A DNA stretch of 58,148 nucleotides from positions 1 through 58,148 of the forward strand of contig NZ_JACARC010000053.1 in NCBI RefSeq assembly GCF_013386825.1, read 5' to 3'. Positions 25,107 to 34,164 of this stretch are shown one piece after another (the stretch's first letter is position 1; each line of letters begins with the position of its first letter). The stretch comes from Pseudomonas sp. IPO3778. Its GTDB lineage: Bacteria; Pseudomonadota; Gammaproteobacteria; Pseudomonadales; Pseudomonadaceae. Under the pieces are notes generated by a model. The model had not been told where the DNA came from. It saw nothing but the letters and a program-made list of their open reading frames with translations, and did not search any database. Position numbers and translations under genes: made by a program.

Positions 25107-26540
25107 CTAGGGCCCGACGCTATCGAGCACGGGCTTGCGGTAGGACACGGTCTTGGCCTTTGGCAGGCGCGCCGGAAACAGTCGCCGCGCCTCCAGCACG
25201 TTGATCCCCACCATCAGCCAGAACAGCGCAATCATCACCAGGGCGAAGCTGAAGTAGTGGTCAAAAAAACCGCTGACCAGTGCCGACAGAATCCCCGCCG
25301 TGCTGCCCAGCCAGATCGCGTTGTCCTTGGTCAGGCGGATCGGGCCGATCTCCGGCCGGGACTCGCGCCACCAGCGCCAGGTCACGGCGATAAACAGCAG
25401 CATGCTGATCACGCCGGTCTTGTAGACGAAGTTCAGCCACAGGTTGGAGATCCCCAGCAAGTGCGTGCCCGGTACCGGAGGGTCAACCTTGAAGCCGATA
25501 CCCAGCGGGTAGCTGGCCACGGCCTGAGGGAACATCCGGTATTCGTCGAAGCGCACTTCGGTACTCGCGTTCTGCGCCGAAAAGATCGTCGCCAGACGTT
25601 CCTGCAGCGGTGGGTACGACAGCACCAGCGCCACGGCCAACGCCACGCCGATCATCAGCAAACGCCCGGTGTAGGGCACCCGGCGCGACGCCATCCAGAT
25701 CAGTACCAGCGCCAGGCTGACCATCGCCCCCCGGCTACTGGCCAACAGCAGGGCTGCCGCACCCAGGCAGGCAACGCCCAGGCCGAGGCCGCGTTTCCAG
25801 CCGGTGTTGGTGATGCCGTAGCAGAACGCCAACGGCAGCAGCAGCGCCATGATCCCGCCGGTGGCATTCGGGTGCATCCATGGCGAGCCCATCCGCGACG
25901 CCATGGCACCCAGGCCCAGGGACAGGGTGTCGAGGCTGCCGTAGTTCATCAAGGTCAGGATCGGCAACATGCCCGAGGCCGAGCGCGAGCGGATAAATAC
26001 GCCGATGGACATCACCAGCATCGCCAGGGTGCCCAGCAACAAGGCGATCACCAGGGCTTCGCGGTTCTTCTGTTCAACCAAAAGCTTGGCGGCGAGGAAC
26101 AGCACCGACAGGTTCAGCAACCAGCGCAACCAGTTCGCCAGGCCGCTGGCCTCGGCAGTGATGCTGACCTGGCCGACGATAAACGGCACCACGGTGAAGA
26201 TCATCAGCCACATCAACATGCGGTCGGTAGGGCGCCGCGACAGCGGTGGCGCAGCCGGCAGGCGCGAGAGGAAACCGTGCCAGATCACCGCCGCCCAGGT
26301 CAGGGCGATCAGCGCTTCGCTGACCGTACTGCGAATCCCCAGGTTGAGGGTGGAGTAGGGCATGAACGTTGCCACCAGGGCGAACAGCAGCAGGCCCCAG
26401 AACGGGAACCGCAAAATCGTCACGGCAGCGGCCAGGCCGATCACCGCCAGCACGGCCTTGGCCGGGGAAAGAAACAGGATCAACCCACCAAACAGCAGGC
26501 CGAAGAGGATGGCGACGAGGCTACTCAGTGAGATTCTCAA
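25107..26540 (-). CDS. pslJ: PslJ-like O-antigen-ligase/polymerase-type membrane protein
   Basis: 477-aa multi-pass membrane protein with an O-antigen ligase/Wzy-like domain. The central cluster GSPWMHPNATGGIMALLLPLAF followed by ASSRGAMVSLALVLIW contains the 'H-P-N-x-x-G' and 'S-R-(G/T)' signature of this family; helices flank it on both sides. PslJ is needed for Psl synthesis in P. aeruginosa and is thought to polymerise or transfer the glycan at the outer face of the inner membrane. Its start overlaps the pslI stop by 4 nt, so the two are coupled. Function is taken from operon context plus the family motif. Confidence 0.88.
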   Translation of the reverse strand: MRISLSSLVAILFGLLFGGLILFLSPAKAVLAVIGLAAAVTILRFPFWGLLLFALVATFMPYSTLNLGIRSTVSEALIALTWAAVIWHGFLSRLPAAPPLSRRPTDRMLMWLMIFTVVPFIVGQVSITAEASGLANWLRWLLNLSVLFLAAKLLVEQKNREALVIALLLGTLAMLVMSIGVFIRSRSASGMLPILTLMNYGSLDTLSLGLGAMASRMGSPWMHPNATGGIMALLLPLAFCYGITNTGWKRGLGLGVACLGAAALLLASSRGAMVSLALVLIWMASRRVPYTGRLLMIGVALAVALVLSYPPLQERLATIFSAQNASTEVRFDEYRMFPQAVASYPLGIGFKVDPPVPGTHLLGISNLWLNFVYKTGVISMLLFIAVTWRWWRESRPEIGPIRLTKDNAIWLGSTAGILSALVSGFFDHYFSFALVMIALFWLMVGINVLEARRLFPARLPKAKTVSYRKPVLDSVGP

Positions 26541-27640
26541 TTCAATTCCTCGATCAGTTCGGCCAGGCGCCGACGGTAGGCCTGGTGGTTGAAACGTTCG
26601 GCCCAGCTGCGTAACTGTTCAGGTGGCTGTTCGACGGGTTGGTCGGCCAGGTGCAGCATCAACTGCACCAGCGCTGCGCCGTCGGTGGGTGAAAAACGTG
26701 GCGCCAGCGGCGGGGTGATTTCATCCAGCGAGGTGCCGCTGGCCACCGCCACCGGGGTGCCGACGCTCAGGGCTTCGATCACCGGCAAACCAAAGCCCTC
26801 CGCATAAGAAGGCTGCCACAGGCGCGAGGCCTTGCGATAGAGCCCGTGCAACTCGGCATCGGACACGCCGCTCAACGCGCGTATCCCCGGATAGCTGCGT
26901 TGGGCTTCGGGCAAATGCTCCAGGCTGCCCACCAGCACCAGTTCCGGCACGCTGGGGGATTGGCTGCGGGCCTGCTGCCAGGCCTCTACCAGGAACGGCA
27001 CGTTCTTGCGCAATTCCCGGGTGCCCACCAGCAGCCAATAGCGCTCGGGCAGTTGCCGGGCCGAGAGGTCCGCCGGCAAGCCGACAAAGCCGACCACCTG
27101 GTTGGGCAACACCCGAATCTTGCCCGCCGCCTTGGGAAACAGCCGCGCGGTTTCATCGGCACTGTACTGCGAGGGCGTCCACACCCGGTCGGCCGTGTGC
27201 ACGGCATAGGTGATCGACAGGCGATCGCTGGTCTTGTAGATCAGCGCCTTCAGGCGGTTGGCATGGTAGTTGTCCAGGGTGATCTGAAACAGGTCATGCA
27301 GCAGCACCACGGTCCGCAGGCCCTTGGGTTTGGGCGGCAGCGGCAGGCCCATGTTGAAGGTGCTGATGTACAGGTCGATGTGCTCGTTGCGCAGGGCCTT
27401 GGGCAAGAACCCCGCCTCGAAACGCAGGCGCTGATGGGGCTGGTGCATGGCAGTCTTGGCGCAGCCCCAGTCCGGGCAGTGAGCGCTCAGGCGCAGCTCA
27501 TCCCCCAGCGGCGCAACGGTAAAGCGCTCAAGCTCGACGCCGGGCATGGCGTGCAGGGCGTCTTCCAGGGCGTACACCTGGCGACTGATGCCCGATTGCG
27601 GCGAGGTACCGACGGTGCGGTAATCGAGGCCTATGCGCAT
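26537..27640 (-). CDS. pslI: PslI-like GT4-family glycosyltransferase
   Basis: 367-aa cytoplasmic glycosyltransferase, GT-B fold. The C-terminal nucleotide-sugar domain shows LLVGTRELRKNVPFLVEAW, quoted in part as GTRELRKNVPFL, and LWQPSYAEGFGLPVIEALSVGTPV with the conserved E-x7-E motif that binds the donor phosphate. It would add one sugar, probably mannose, to the lipid-linked Psl repeat unit; donor and linkage are not readable. It overlaps pslH by 10 nt and pslJ by 4 nt. Position and size agree with pslI. Confidence 0.9.
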   Translation of the reverse strand: MRIGLDYRTVGTSPQSGISRQVYALEDALHAMPGVELERFTVAPLGDELRLSAHCPDWGCAKTAMHQPHQRLRFEAGFLPKALRNEHIDLYISTFNMGLPLPPKPKGLRTVVLLHDLFQITLDNYHANRLKALIYKTSDRLSITYAVHTADRVWTPSQYSADETARLFPKAAGKIRVLPNQVVGFVGLPADLSARQLPERYWLLVGTRELRKNVPFLVEAWQQARSQSPSVPELVLVGSLEHLPEAQRSYPGIRALSGVSDAELHGLYRKASRLWQPSYAEGFGLPVIEALSVGTPVAVASGTSLDEITPPLAPRFSPTDGAALVQLMLHLADQPVEQPPEQLRSWAERFNHQAYRRRLAELIEELN

Positions 27641-28848
27641 GCCGGCTCCTTTTGGCTCAGGGGCGACAGGTGGGCGTACACCTGCTCCAACTGGCTGGCG
27701 GCGACGCTCCAGTCGTGGGCGCGGCGCACATAGGCGCGCCCGGCTTCCCCCATCGGTGCGGCGAGTTCAGGTTGTTGCAGCAGGCGCACCACCGCATCGG
27801 CCAGGCTGTCGGCGCTCTGGCCGCCGAGGTAGTCCAGGCCTTCCACCAGGTCCAGCCCGGACACACCCTGGTCGGTGCTCGCCAGCGGCAGGCCGGCGGC
27901 CAGGGCTTCAAGCACCTTGAGCTTGGAGCCGCCACCGTGCCGCAACGGCGCCAAAAACACCGAGCAACTGGATTGCAGGGCCAACAGGTTGGGGACAAAA
28001 CCCTGCCATTCGATACGCCCGTCTTTCCAGCGTTCGCGCCAGCTTTGCGGCATGCCGAAGCCGCACACACTCATGCGCGCGTCGGGGCAGCGGGCCCAGA
28101 CCTTCGGCAGGATTTCATCCAGCGCCCATTCGATGGCATCGACATTGGGCGCGTATTCATAGTTGCCCAGAAACAGCACACGGCGGGTTGTCGGGTCTGG
28201 CCGGGCGGAGGCGAAGTGCGCGCAGTCCACACCGTTGACCACCACCGGCACGGGTTTACCGGCAATCTGCGCCAGGGTCTGGGCGTCGACGTCGGTCACC
28301 GCCACCACTTGCGCTGCCTGGCGCATCACCCGGCGTTCCCAGCGGGTGTAGCGCCATTGGTCGTAGCGAATGAACGGCAGGGCCCAGCGCGGAAAGCGGT
28401 CGTAGGTGGCGGCCCCGAGCGACGATTCAACGTTGTGTTCGGTCAGCACAAACGGCTGGGAGTGACGTGCCAGCGCATCTTCGTAGGGCTGGAAGGTGTA
28501 GGTGTGTTCGATCTGCACCACGTCCCAATGTTCGTTGAGCAACTGCTCGAAGGTGTCTTGCAGCGGGCCCGACAGGCCATTCACGCTGGCCAGCAGCGGG
28601 TAGGGCGCAAACAATCCGGCCACCAGGGTTTTCAGGCTGCGCACGGGGCGGCGCGGGACGATGATCAGTTGTTCCAGAAAGGCTTCCAGCACCTGGCGAT
28701 CCGTCAGCGATACTGCGTGCTTGTCATGCAGCAGCAAGGTGATCCGGTGCCCGCGTGCCGCCAGGCTGCGCAGCAAATGAAACTGGCGCGTCTTGCCGCC
28801 GCTGGTAGCGGGCCAAGGCGAGTAGGGCAGGATCCAGAGGATGCGCAT
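27631..28848 (-). CDS. pslH: PslH-like GT4-family glycosyltransferase
   Basis: 405-aa GT-B glycosyltransferase. The N-terminus MRILWILPYSPWPATSGGKTRQ has the typical 'P-x-x-x-G-G-x-x-R' acceptor loop. The C-terminal donor domain has FLGNYEYAPNVDAIEWAL and FLAPLRHGGGSKLKVLEALAAGLP, quoted in part, with the E-x7-E-like motif. The internal ATG is preferred, because the alternative 18 nt upstream lies inside pslG and has no better ribosome-binding site. Predicted to assemble the repeat unit at the cytoplasmic face. Sits between pslG and pslI as in P. aeruginosa. Confidence 0.9.
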   Translation of the reverse strand: MRILWILPYSPWPATSGGKTRQFHLLRSLAARGHRITLLLHDKHAVSLTDRQVLEAFLEQLIIVPRRPVRSLKTLVAGLFAPYPLLASVNGLSGPLQDTFEQLLNEHWDVVQIEHTYTFQPYEDALARHSQPFVLTEHNVESSLGAATYDRFPRWALPFIRYDQWRYTRWERRVMRQAAQVVAVTDVDAQTLAQIAGKPVPVVVNGVDCAHFASARPDPTTRRVLFLGNYEYAPNVDAIEWALDEILPKVWARCPDARMSVCGFGMPQSWRERWKDGRIEWQGFVPNLLALQSSCSVFLAPLRHGGGSKLKVLEALAAGLPLASTDQGVSGLDLVEGLDYLGGQSADSLADAVVRLLQQPELAAPMGEAGRAYVRRAHDWSVAASQLEQVYAHLSPLSQKEPACA

Positions 28849-28856
28849 GGGTGGCT

Positions 28857-30185
28857 TCAATCCCATAACAGAATTTGCAGGTTCGGCTTGACCGGTACGT
28901 CCAGTCCATTGGTGCCACTCAACGGTGTCTCGGTGCTGCGCAATGGGTCATACAAAGTGGCAGTGGTCATGCCCGGCAAGTGCGCATTGCCGCCACGGGC
29001 CGACCAGAAGAACCACACCTTGCGCCCGTCGGCGCGGGTCCAGCCGATGCTGAACAGGCCGTCGGGCAACTGGTCGGCGGTGGGTGGGTCGCCGGGGGTC
29101 AGTTTTGGCCCGCTCACCTGGAGAAAATTCTGCAAGGCGGTGTACGACGGCTTGGGATTGGTGTCGATGTCGAGCAACCCATAACTCTGGTCGCGCACGC
29201 TGGCGCGCTGGTCCAGGTCGCTCAGGGTGAACAGGAAGATCTTGTCGAAATCCAGGGCGCTCATCAGCGCGAGGCGGCGCACGATGTAGTCGGCCTGGCC
29301 TTGTGGGGTGATGAAGTCCTGCACTTCTTTCGGACCTTTATAGTTCGACCAGCCCCACTCGGTGCTCCACAGGGTCTTGACCCCGGCGGCCCGCAGTTTT
29401 TGGTTAAGTGCGCTGGTCTTGGCGACAAAGTCCAGGTTCGACGGCTCGTTGCCTTCGGGCAACTGGGTGTAGGGGTGATAGGACATCACGGTGTTCAGGC
29501 TTGGCACGCCCAGCTGCAGCAGGCCGTCGAGCATGTTCTGGCCGTTGGGCATTTCGCTGAAAAACGCCATGCCGGCGGCCACCACCGGTTTGTTCGGGTT
29601 CACCACCCGCAATGCGGCGGCGGTGACCTGCAAGAGGCTGGCGTAACCGGCCGGGTCGGCAGCAGGGCGCCAGAACCCCAACAGGTTCGGCTCGTTCCAC
29701 ACCTGCCACGCATCCACGCTGGGGTAACGCTGGGACAGCAACGCCATACGGTTGGCGAAGATGGCCGGGTCCTTGGGCGGGAACTGGTCCTGATAGGGCG
29801 AGGAGGCCGGGGCCGTGGTGGCGAACTTCGCCGAGCCCACCAGGTAGAACACCGACTTGATCTGGTTCTGTTGCAGCTTGTTTACCAGCTCGTCGAGGGT
29901 TGCGACGTTGTACTGGTTCTCGGCGGTTTCCAATTGGTCCCAGTGCAAGTCCAGGCGCACCCACTCCAGGCCCAGGGCCTTGAGGCGGTCGATCTGCTTT
30001 TGATAACGCTCGGGGCTGAACCACAGGAACTGCGCGTTCACCCCCAGGAAATCCTTCCACACGATCTCTTTGCTGCCCTTGAGCACATGGCTCTCGGCAT
30101 CGGCCGGGCGGCCCCACAAAAAGGCCGTCAAACCCAGTGCGGCCACGACCGCCAGGGTCGCCAGGTAAGTCCGTTTACGTGCCAT
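28857..30185 (-). CDS. pslG: PslG endo-glycoside hydrolase (GH39-like)
   Basis: 442-aa glycoside hydrolase with one N-terminal membrane/signal segment (about 5-24) facing the periplasm. In P. aeruginosa, PslG has 442 aa, uses E165 and E276 as catalytic residues and cuts Psl; here Glu165 is in QVWNEPN and Glu276 in LWSTEWG at the same numbers, which strongly supports the assignment. The ATG follows AGGAGG by 6 nt. It overlaps pslF by 11 nt. Known roles are trimming the polymer during synthesis and dispersing biofilm when added from outside. The C-terminal part is a small beta-sandwich. Confidence 0.95.
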   Translation of the reverse strand: MARKRTYLATLAVVAALGLTAFLWGRPADAESHVLKGSKEIVWKDFLGVNAQFLWFSPERYQKQIDRLKALGLEWVRLDLHWDQLETAENQYNVATLDELVNKLQQNQIKSVFYLVGSAKFATTAPASSPYQDQFPPKDPAIFANRMALLSQRYPSVDAWQVWNEPNLLGFWRPAADPAGYASLLQVTAAALRVVNPNKPVVAAGMAFFSEMPNGQNMLDGLLQLGVPSLNTVMSYHPYTQLPEGNEPSNLDFVAKTSALNQKLRAAGVKTLWSTEWGWSNYKGPKEVQDFITPQGQADYIVRRLALMSALDFDKIFLFTLSDLDQRASVRDQSYGLLDIDTNPKPSYTALQNFLQVSGPKLTPGDPPTADQLPDGLFSIGWTRADGRKVWFFWSARGGNAHLPGMTTATLYDPLRSTETPLSGTNGLDVPVKPNLQILLWD

Positions 30186-31365
30186 GGTTGCCTCCTGCAA
30201 TGGCCTGTTCAAACAGGGTCGCAAACTTCTGCGCGGTCAGCGGCCATAGCCGTTCACGCCCGATGGCGGTGGCGCGTTCGGCCCACTCCTTGGCCATTTG
30301 CGGGTGGCGCGCGAGCAACAGCAGTTGCTCACTCAACGCCGCCACATTGCCTTGTGCGTAGATGGCGCCGTTACCGGTGGCGACTTCCTCGGCAAACGCC
30401 CGGGCATCGGAGGTGATCGCGCCACGCCCGCACGCTGTCGCCCACGACAACGCGCCGCTGGTGCCACGCTGGCGGCCCAACAGGCCGAGTTTTTTCGATT
30501 CGCGATACGGTAGCACCATCACATGGTGCGCCTGGATCGTCTGCGCAATGTCGCTGGCCGGCAAATTCAGCCGCCAGTCGATGGAGCCCGCCAGGCCGAG
30601 TTCGGCGATCTGGCTGTTCAACTGCTCCAGGTAATTGCCGCCTGCGCCAAACGCCATTTCGGCGGCAGTGCCACCGGCCAGGGTCAGGCGCACACGGTCA
30701 CGCAATTCGGGGGCTTTTTCGAAGACGGCGGCCAGTGCCTGCAACAGGTCTTCGATGCCTTTGCCACGGTAGATAAAACCAAAATACAGCAGGTGCAGGG
30801 TGTCCAGCGGCGGCAAGGCCACCGGTGGAATATCCAGGTTGGCGTGGTTGATCACCGCCACCTTGCCGGCGGGCAGTTGCATGCGCGCCGTCAGGCAGTC
30901 GGCGCCCAAGCGGGTGAGGGTCACCAGCCGGGTCAGGCCCTGGGCGACGTGACGTTCTTCGCGCAGGGTCAAGGGGTCGGCCAGCACCACCGCCGCCTGG
31001 GGCAATGGGCTGGGCAAGGATTCCAGCAGGTTCAGCGGAAAGGGCAATTGCTCGCGCCGCCAGACCATACGTTCAGGGTCGTGCACCGTGGCGGTCAGTG
31101 GCAGCGCGGGGTAGGCCATGCGCAATTCGCGCAGGGCCAAAAACTCCCCCAGCCGCCCACCGCCCAACTCGGCGTGGACCAGGTCGACACCCTGCCAGTC
31201 GAAACCGGCAATGGCCTGCTTGATCGACGCCGTGCTGCCGACCACGCCCGCCAGGGGCGTGATCACCTCGACGCCCAGTTGCTCCAGTGCCGTCTTGAAA
31301 TGGTTCGCGTAGTCGGCGATCCCGTTCTTTTCCGGCGGCAGGGGAGCGAGCAGGGCGATGCGCAT
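30175..31365 (-). CDS. pslF: PslF-like GT4-family glycosyltransferase
   Basis: 396-aa glycosyltransferase of the GT4 type. It starts MRIALLAPLPPEKNGIADYANH with the 'P-x-x-x-G-I-A-x-Y' acceptor-domain motif. The C-terminal half has LHLLYFGFIYRGKGIEDLLQAL, quoted as YFGFIYRGKGIEDLL, and SKKLGLLGRQRGTSGALSWATACGR in place of the usual E-x7-E block. The ATG overlaps the pslE stop (TGATG), so translation is coupled. A role in adding glucose or mannose is inferred from the operon. The donor motif is weaker than in pslH and pslI, as noted. Confidence 0.88.
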   Translation of the reverse strand: MRIALLAPLPPEKNGIADYANHFKTALEQLGVEVITPLAGVVGSTASIKQAIAGFDWQGVDLVHAELGGGRLGEFLALRELRMAYPALPLTATVHDPERMVWRREQLPFPLNLLESLPSPLPQAAVVLADPLTLREERHVAQGLTRLVTLTRLGADCLTARMQLPAGKVAVINHANLDIPPVALPPLDTLHLLYFGFIYRGKGIEDLLQALAAVFEKAPELRDRVRLTLAGGTAAEMAFGAGGNYLEQLNSQIAELGLAGSIDWRLNLPASDIAQTIQAHHVMVLPYRESKKLGLLGRQRGTSGALSWATACGRGAITSDARAFAEEVATGNGAIYAQGNVAALSEQLLLLARHPQMAKEWAERATAIGRERLWPLTAQKFATLFEQAIAGGNHGT

Positions 31366-33356
31366 CAGAACGAACCCCGGTACTTGGCGATGTTTTTCAG
31401 CACCTTGAGCGGCACCTCGAACTTGCGGCGGTTGATGATGATGCCATCGACCTTGCCGAACGCCGTGGTGAGGATCGACAGGGCGTGTTCCACCACCGGC
31501 ACCGTGCTTTTTTGCGCTTCCACTACCAGCGCAATCAGGTCGGCACGGCGCAGGTTGATGAAGGCATCGCGGTTGTCCAGCAGCGCCGAGGCATCCAGCA
31601 ATACCACCTGGCCCGGAATCGCCGGTTCAATCCCGCCGACCCGTACCCGCACGCCGTTCTCTTCCAGCAACTGGCGCAACTGCTCGACGATAAAGCTCAC
31701 GCCTTCACCGTGTCGCGCCGAGGTCAGCCCCAGGGTCAGGCCCTGTTCGGCAATCCGCTCCAGCGGCAGCAAGCCGTACAGGCGGTAGATGCTCGCGTTG
31801 AAGGCGTTGGTGCTTTGCGCGGTGCTGGTGTCCAGCTCCGGCAGCGTGGTCCACAGCGGCAGGCCGAACTTGCCTTCCACCAGGCCGCCATCGTGGATCC
31901 GTTGATCCAGCAGGTAGCACAGGTAGATCACCAGCAGCCCCACCACGATGGAGAACGGGATCGCCAGCAACAGCATCAGCAGGGTTTTCGGGAAGACGCG
32001 CCCAGGGTTCAGGGTGGCTTCTTCGATCACCGCGATGTTACTGATTTGGCTCTTGTCCAGTTCACGGTCGATCCGCGATTTCTCCAGGCTGTCCACATAC
32101 AGCGCGTAGTTTTTCTCGGTGCCGTTCAGCTCACGGGCCAGGCGCGCCAGTTCCGGCTCGATGGCCAGGGCGTCCTTGCGTTGGGCTTCCAGTTCCGTCA
32201 GTTGCTTTTGCTGTTGCACCAACTGCGTACGCAGGGACTGGTTGCGGCTGGTTTCATCCAGCAGTACCCGTTGCAGGTGGATTTCCAGGGTGTTCGGCGC
32301 GCGGTTCTCAGAACTTTGCACCGTGTCGCTTTCACCCGCCACCTGGGCCTGCATGGCACGGATCGAGGCGTCCAGGGCTTTCACCGGCGGCGCGTTATCC
32401 GTGTAGGTGCGCATCATGTCGGCCTTTTCCAGGAGCTTCTGGTTCAGCAGGCGACGCAAGTCTTGTTGTTGCGGGTTCAGCGCGATCTGGCGAACCGTGG
32501 TCACCTCTTTGGGCTGGCCCTTGAGTTGCTCACGGGTGCTCTGCAGCGCCACGTCGGAGGAGGCGATCAGGCGCGTGGAGTTGAACACTTCGCCGCGCAG
32601 CACGTTGATCCGCTCGGACAAGTCTTCCAGGCGATCGGTGATGCTCGACGCGCCGATGACATTCAAGTGCGTGAGGATCTGGTCCTTGTAGCTCTTGATC
32701 TGCGCCGCGCTGGACGACACCTGGCCTTCATAGAAGGCGTACAGGCTTTTGCGGCCCAGGGCCTGGGTGCGCTCGTCGATGTACGTCTCAACCCAGTCCT
32801 TGACCACTGCCTGGGCGATTTGCGGGTCATCCCAGGTGAAGCTGATGTCCATCACCGTGGAGCCGACGGCGTGGGTCACGTCGAAGTTTTTCTCCAGGCT
32901 TTTCGCCAGGCGTTCCACCGGGGTGGTTTCTTCAACGATGCCGACGGTTTCCAGCACTACCCGCACACCGTCAAACACCGAACTGATGCCTTTTTTGACG
33001 TACCACTTGGTGCGCTTCCACACGCCTTCCGGCGGCTGCATCTTGTCCATCACGTCCAGGTAATGCTCGGCCACTGCACGCACGATGGGGCGCCCGGTCA
33101 GCAGGCGCTCTTCGTCCACAATCGGGTCGCGCTGGGTGCTCGGCATGACGATCGGCTGACGGTTGTCGACCTCGATCGGCATCGTCGAGTCACGCCCCGG
33201 TTTTACCAGCAGCCGCGCGGTGGATTCATACTTGGCCGGGAGCAAAAACGCCCCCAGCAAAATGATCACCAGCGCAGCAATCGCCGCCAGTTTGAACTCG
33301 TGCTTGAAGATGAAGAACAGACGCAGAAGATCACGAAAAGAACGGATCTCGATCAT
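31365..33356 (-). CDS. pslE: PslE-like polysaccharide co-polymerase with degenerate kinase-like C-terminus
   Basis: 663-aa inner-membrane protein of the Wzz/Wzc class. The N-terminal Wzz domain has a membrane helix near 20-42 ending in AKYESTARLLVKPG. A long periplasmic coiled-coil stretch follows (about 190-450, rich in Q, E, L, R). The second membrane helix is near 463-490. The cytoplasmic C-terminus resembles a BY-kinase fold, but where the Walker A loop should read GxxGxGKT/S it has LTSARHGEGVS, with no lysine. The tyrosine tail is also absent. It would set chain length or couple export without kinase activity. Preceded by AAGGAG; 14 nt after pslD. Confidence 0.9.
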   Translation of the reverse strand: MIEIRSFRDLLRLFFIFKHEFKLAAIAALVIILLGAFLLPAKYESTARLLVKPGRDSTMPIEVDNRQPIVMPSTQRDPIVDEERLLTGRPIVRAVAEHYLDVMDKMQPPEGVWKRTKWYVKKGISSVFDGVRVVLETVGIVEETTPVERLAKSLEKNFDVTHAVGSTVMDISFTWDDPQIAQAVVKDWVETYIDERTQALGRKSLYAFYEGQVSSSAAQIKSYKDQILTHLNVIGASSITDRLEDLSERINVLRGEVFNSTRLIASSDVALQSTREQLKGQPKEVTTVRQIALNPQQQDLRRLLNQKLLEKADMMRTYTDNAPPVKALDASIRAMQAQVAGESDTVQSSENRAPNTLEIHLQRVLLDETSRNQSLRTQLVQQQKQLTELEAQRKDALAIEPELARLARELNGTEKNYALYVDSLEKSRIDRELDKSQISNIAVIEEATLNPGRVFPKTLLMLLLAIPFSIVVGLLVIYLCYLLDQRIHDGGLVEGKFGLPLWTTLPELDTSTAQSTNAFNASIYRLYGLLPLERIAEQGLTLGLTSARHGEGVSFIVEQLRQLLEENGVRVRVGGIEPAIPGQVVLLDASALLDNRDAFINLRRADLIALVVEAQKSTVPVVEHALSILTTAFGKVDGIIINRRKFEVPLKVLKNIAKYRGSF

Positions 33357-33370
33357 GGGATGTCGCTCCT

Positions 33371-34159
33371 TTAGTGGTTCGTGGTGTAGCTGTAGCCCAC
33401 ACCAATGGATTTGGTGAAGGGAATCAGCTGGTTCAGGTAAGTGTCCACGCCCTGGATCCGTTCGCCGACGTTGGACTTGGGTACAAACACCACGTCACCG
33501 CGTTGCAGCGCCACGGGCTTGCGGCCCAGGGCGCCGTTCTTCAGGTACTGGCTGAAATCGAGGAAGTAGGCGTGGTACACACCTTGGCCATCCTCACGCA
33601 ACAGGGCGACCATGCTCGCGTTGCCCACCGGGCTGACGCCGCCGGCTCCGAGAATCGCCTGTTCCATGGTGGGGGCCGTGGCGATGGAGATAGCCGACGG
33701 GTTGAACACCGCGCCGCCCACGATCACCGTATTGCCCGGCGCCTGGTTGATGTTCACCGTCACCCGGGGCTCGCGATACACCGGTGCGAGCTTCTGGCTC
33801 AGCTCGGCGGCGACTTCCGCCGGCGTGCGCCGCGCCACCTGGACCGGGCCCAGGAACGGGTAGTTGATCTTGCCGTCGTTCTGCACGGTGTACAGCGTCA
33901 GCTCATAAATCGTGCTGACGTTGAACGCCGACAGGGTCGGCATTTCCCCGGCATCGCGCACGATACGCAGCTGGTCGCCGATGCGGATCCGCTCCACCGC
34001 CGGCGGTAACTGGGCCATGCGGTCGAGGGCCTGCTTGCCCTCATTCACCGTCTTCCCGTCGGGCGCGACGATCCGCGCCGGGGTATTGCAGGCGGCCAAT
34101 GCCATCATGGCCAGGACGAGCAAGGTTCGTTTCATCAAAGGGGTCTTCCTGTAGGTCAT
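33371..34159 (-). CDS. pslD: PslD-like polysaccharide export lipoprotein (Wza-like)
   Basis: 262-aa outer-membrane polysaccharide export protein. Lipoprotein signal with lipobox LAAC (21-24). The polysaccharide-biosynthesis/export domain spans about 55-140 (RIGDQLRIVRDAGEMPTLS, then GKINYPFLGPVQVARRTPAEV) and a SLBB-like domain follows (VIVGGAVFNPSAISI). The start shown has a GGAGG box 9 nt upstream; an ATG 24 nt downstream is possible and also gives a lipoprotein. Together with PslE it would form the channel for the polymer. The ATG follows the pslC stop by 5 nt. Confidence 0.9.
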   Translation of the reverse strand: MTYRKTPLMKRTLLVLAMMALAACNTPARIVAPDGKTVNEGKQALDRMAQLPPAVERIRIGDQLRIVRDAGEMPTLSAFNVSTIYELTLYTVQNDGKINYPFLGPVQVARRTPAEVAAELSQKLAPVYREPRVTVNINQAPGNTVIVGGAVFNPSAISIATAPTMEQAILGAGGVSPVGNASMVALLREDGQGVYHAYFLDFSQYLKNGALGRKPVALQRGDVVFVPKSNVGERIQGVDTYLNQLIPFTKSIGVGYSYTTNH

Positions 34160-34164
34160 GATGC

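Noticed and set aside
24801..26531. Long rightward frame across pslK/pslJ rich in Gln/His/Arg
   Set aside because: Composition is typical of antisense translation in a GC-rich genome, and both opposite genes are well supported.
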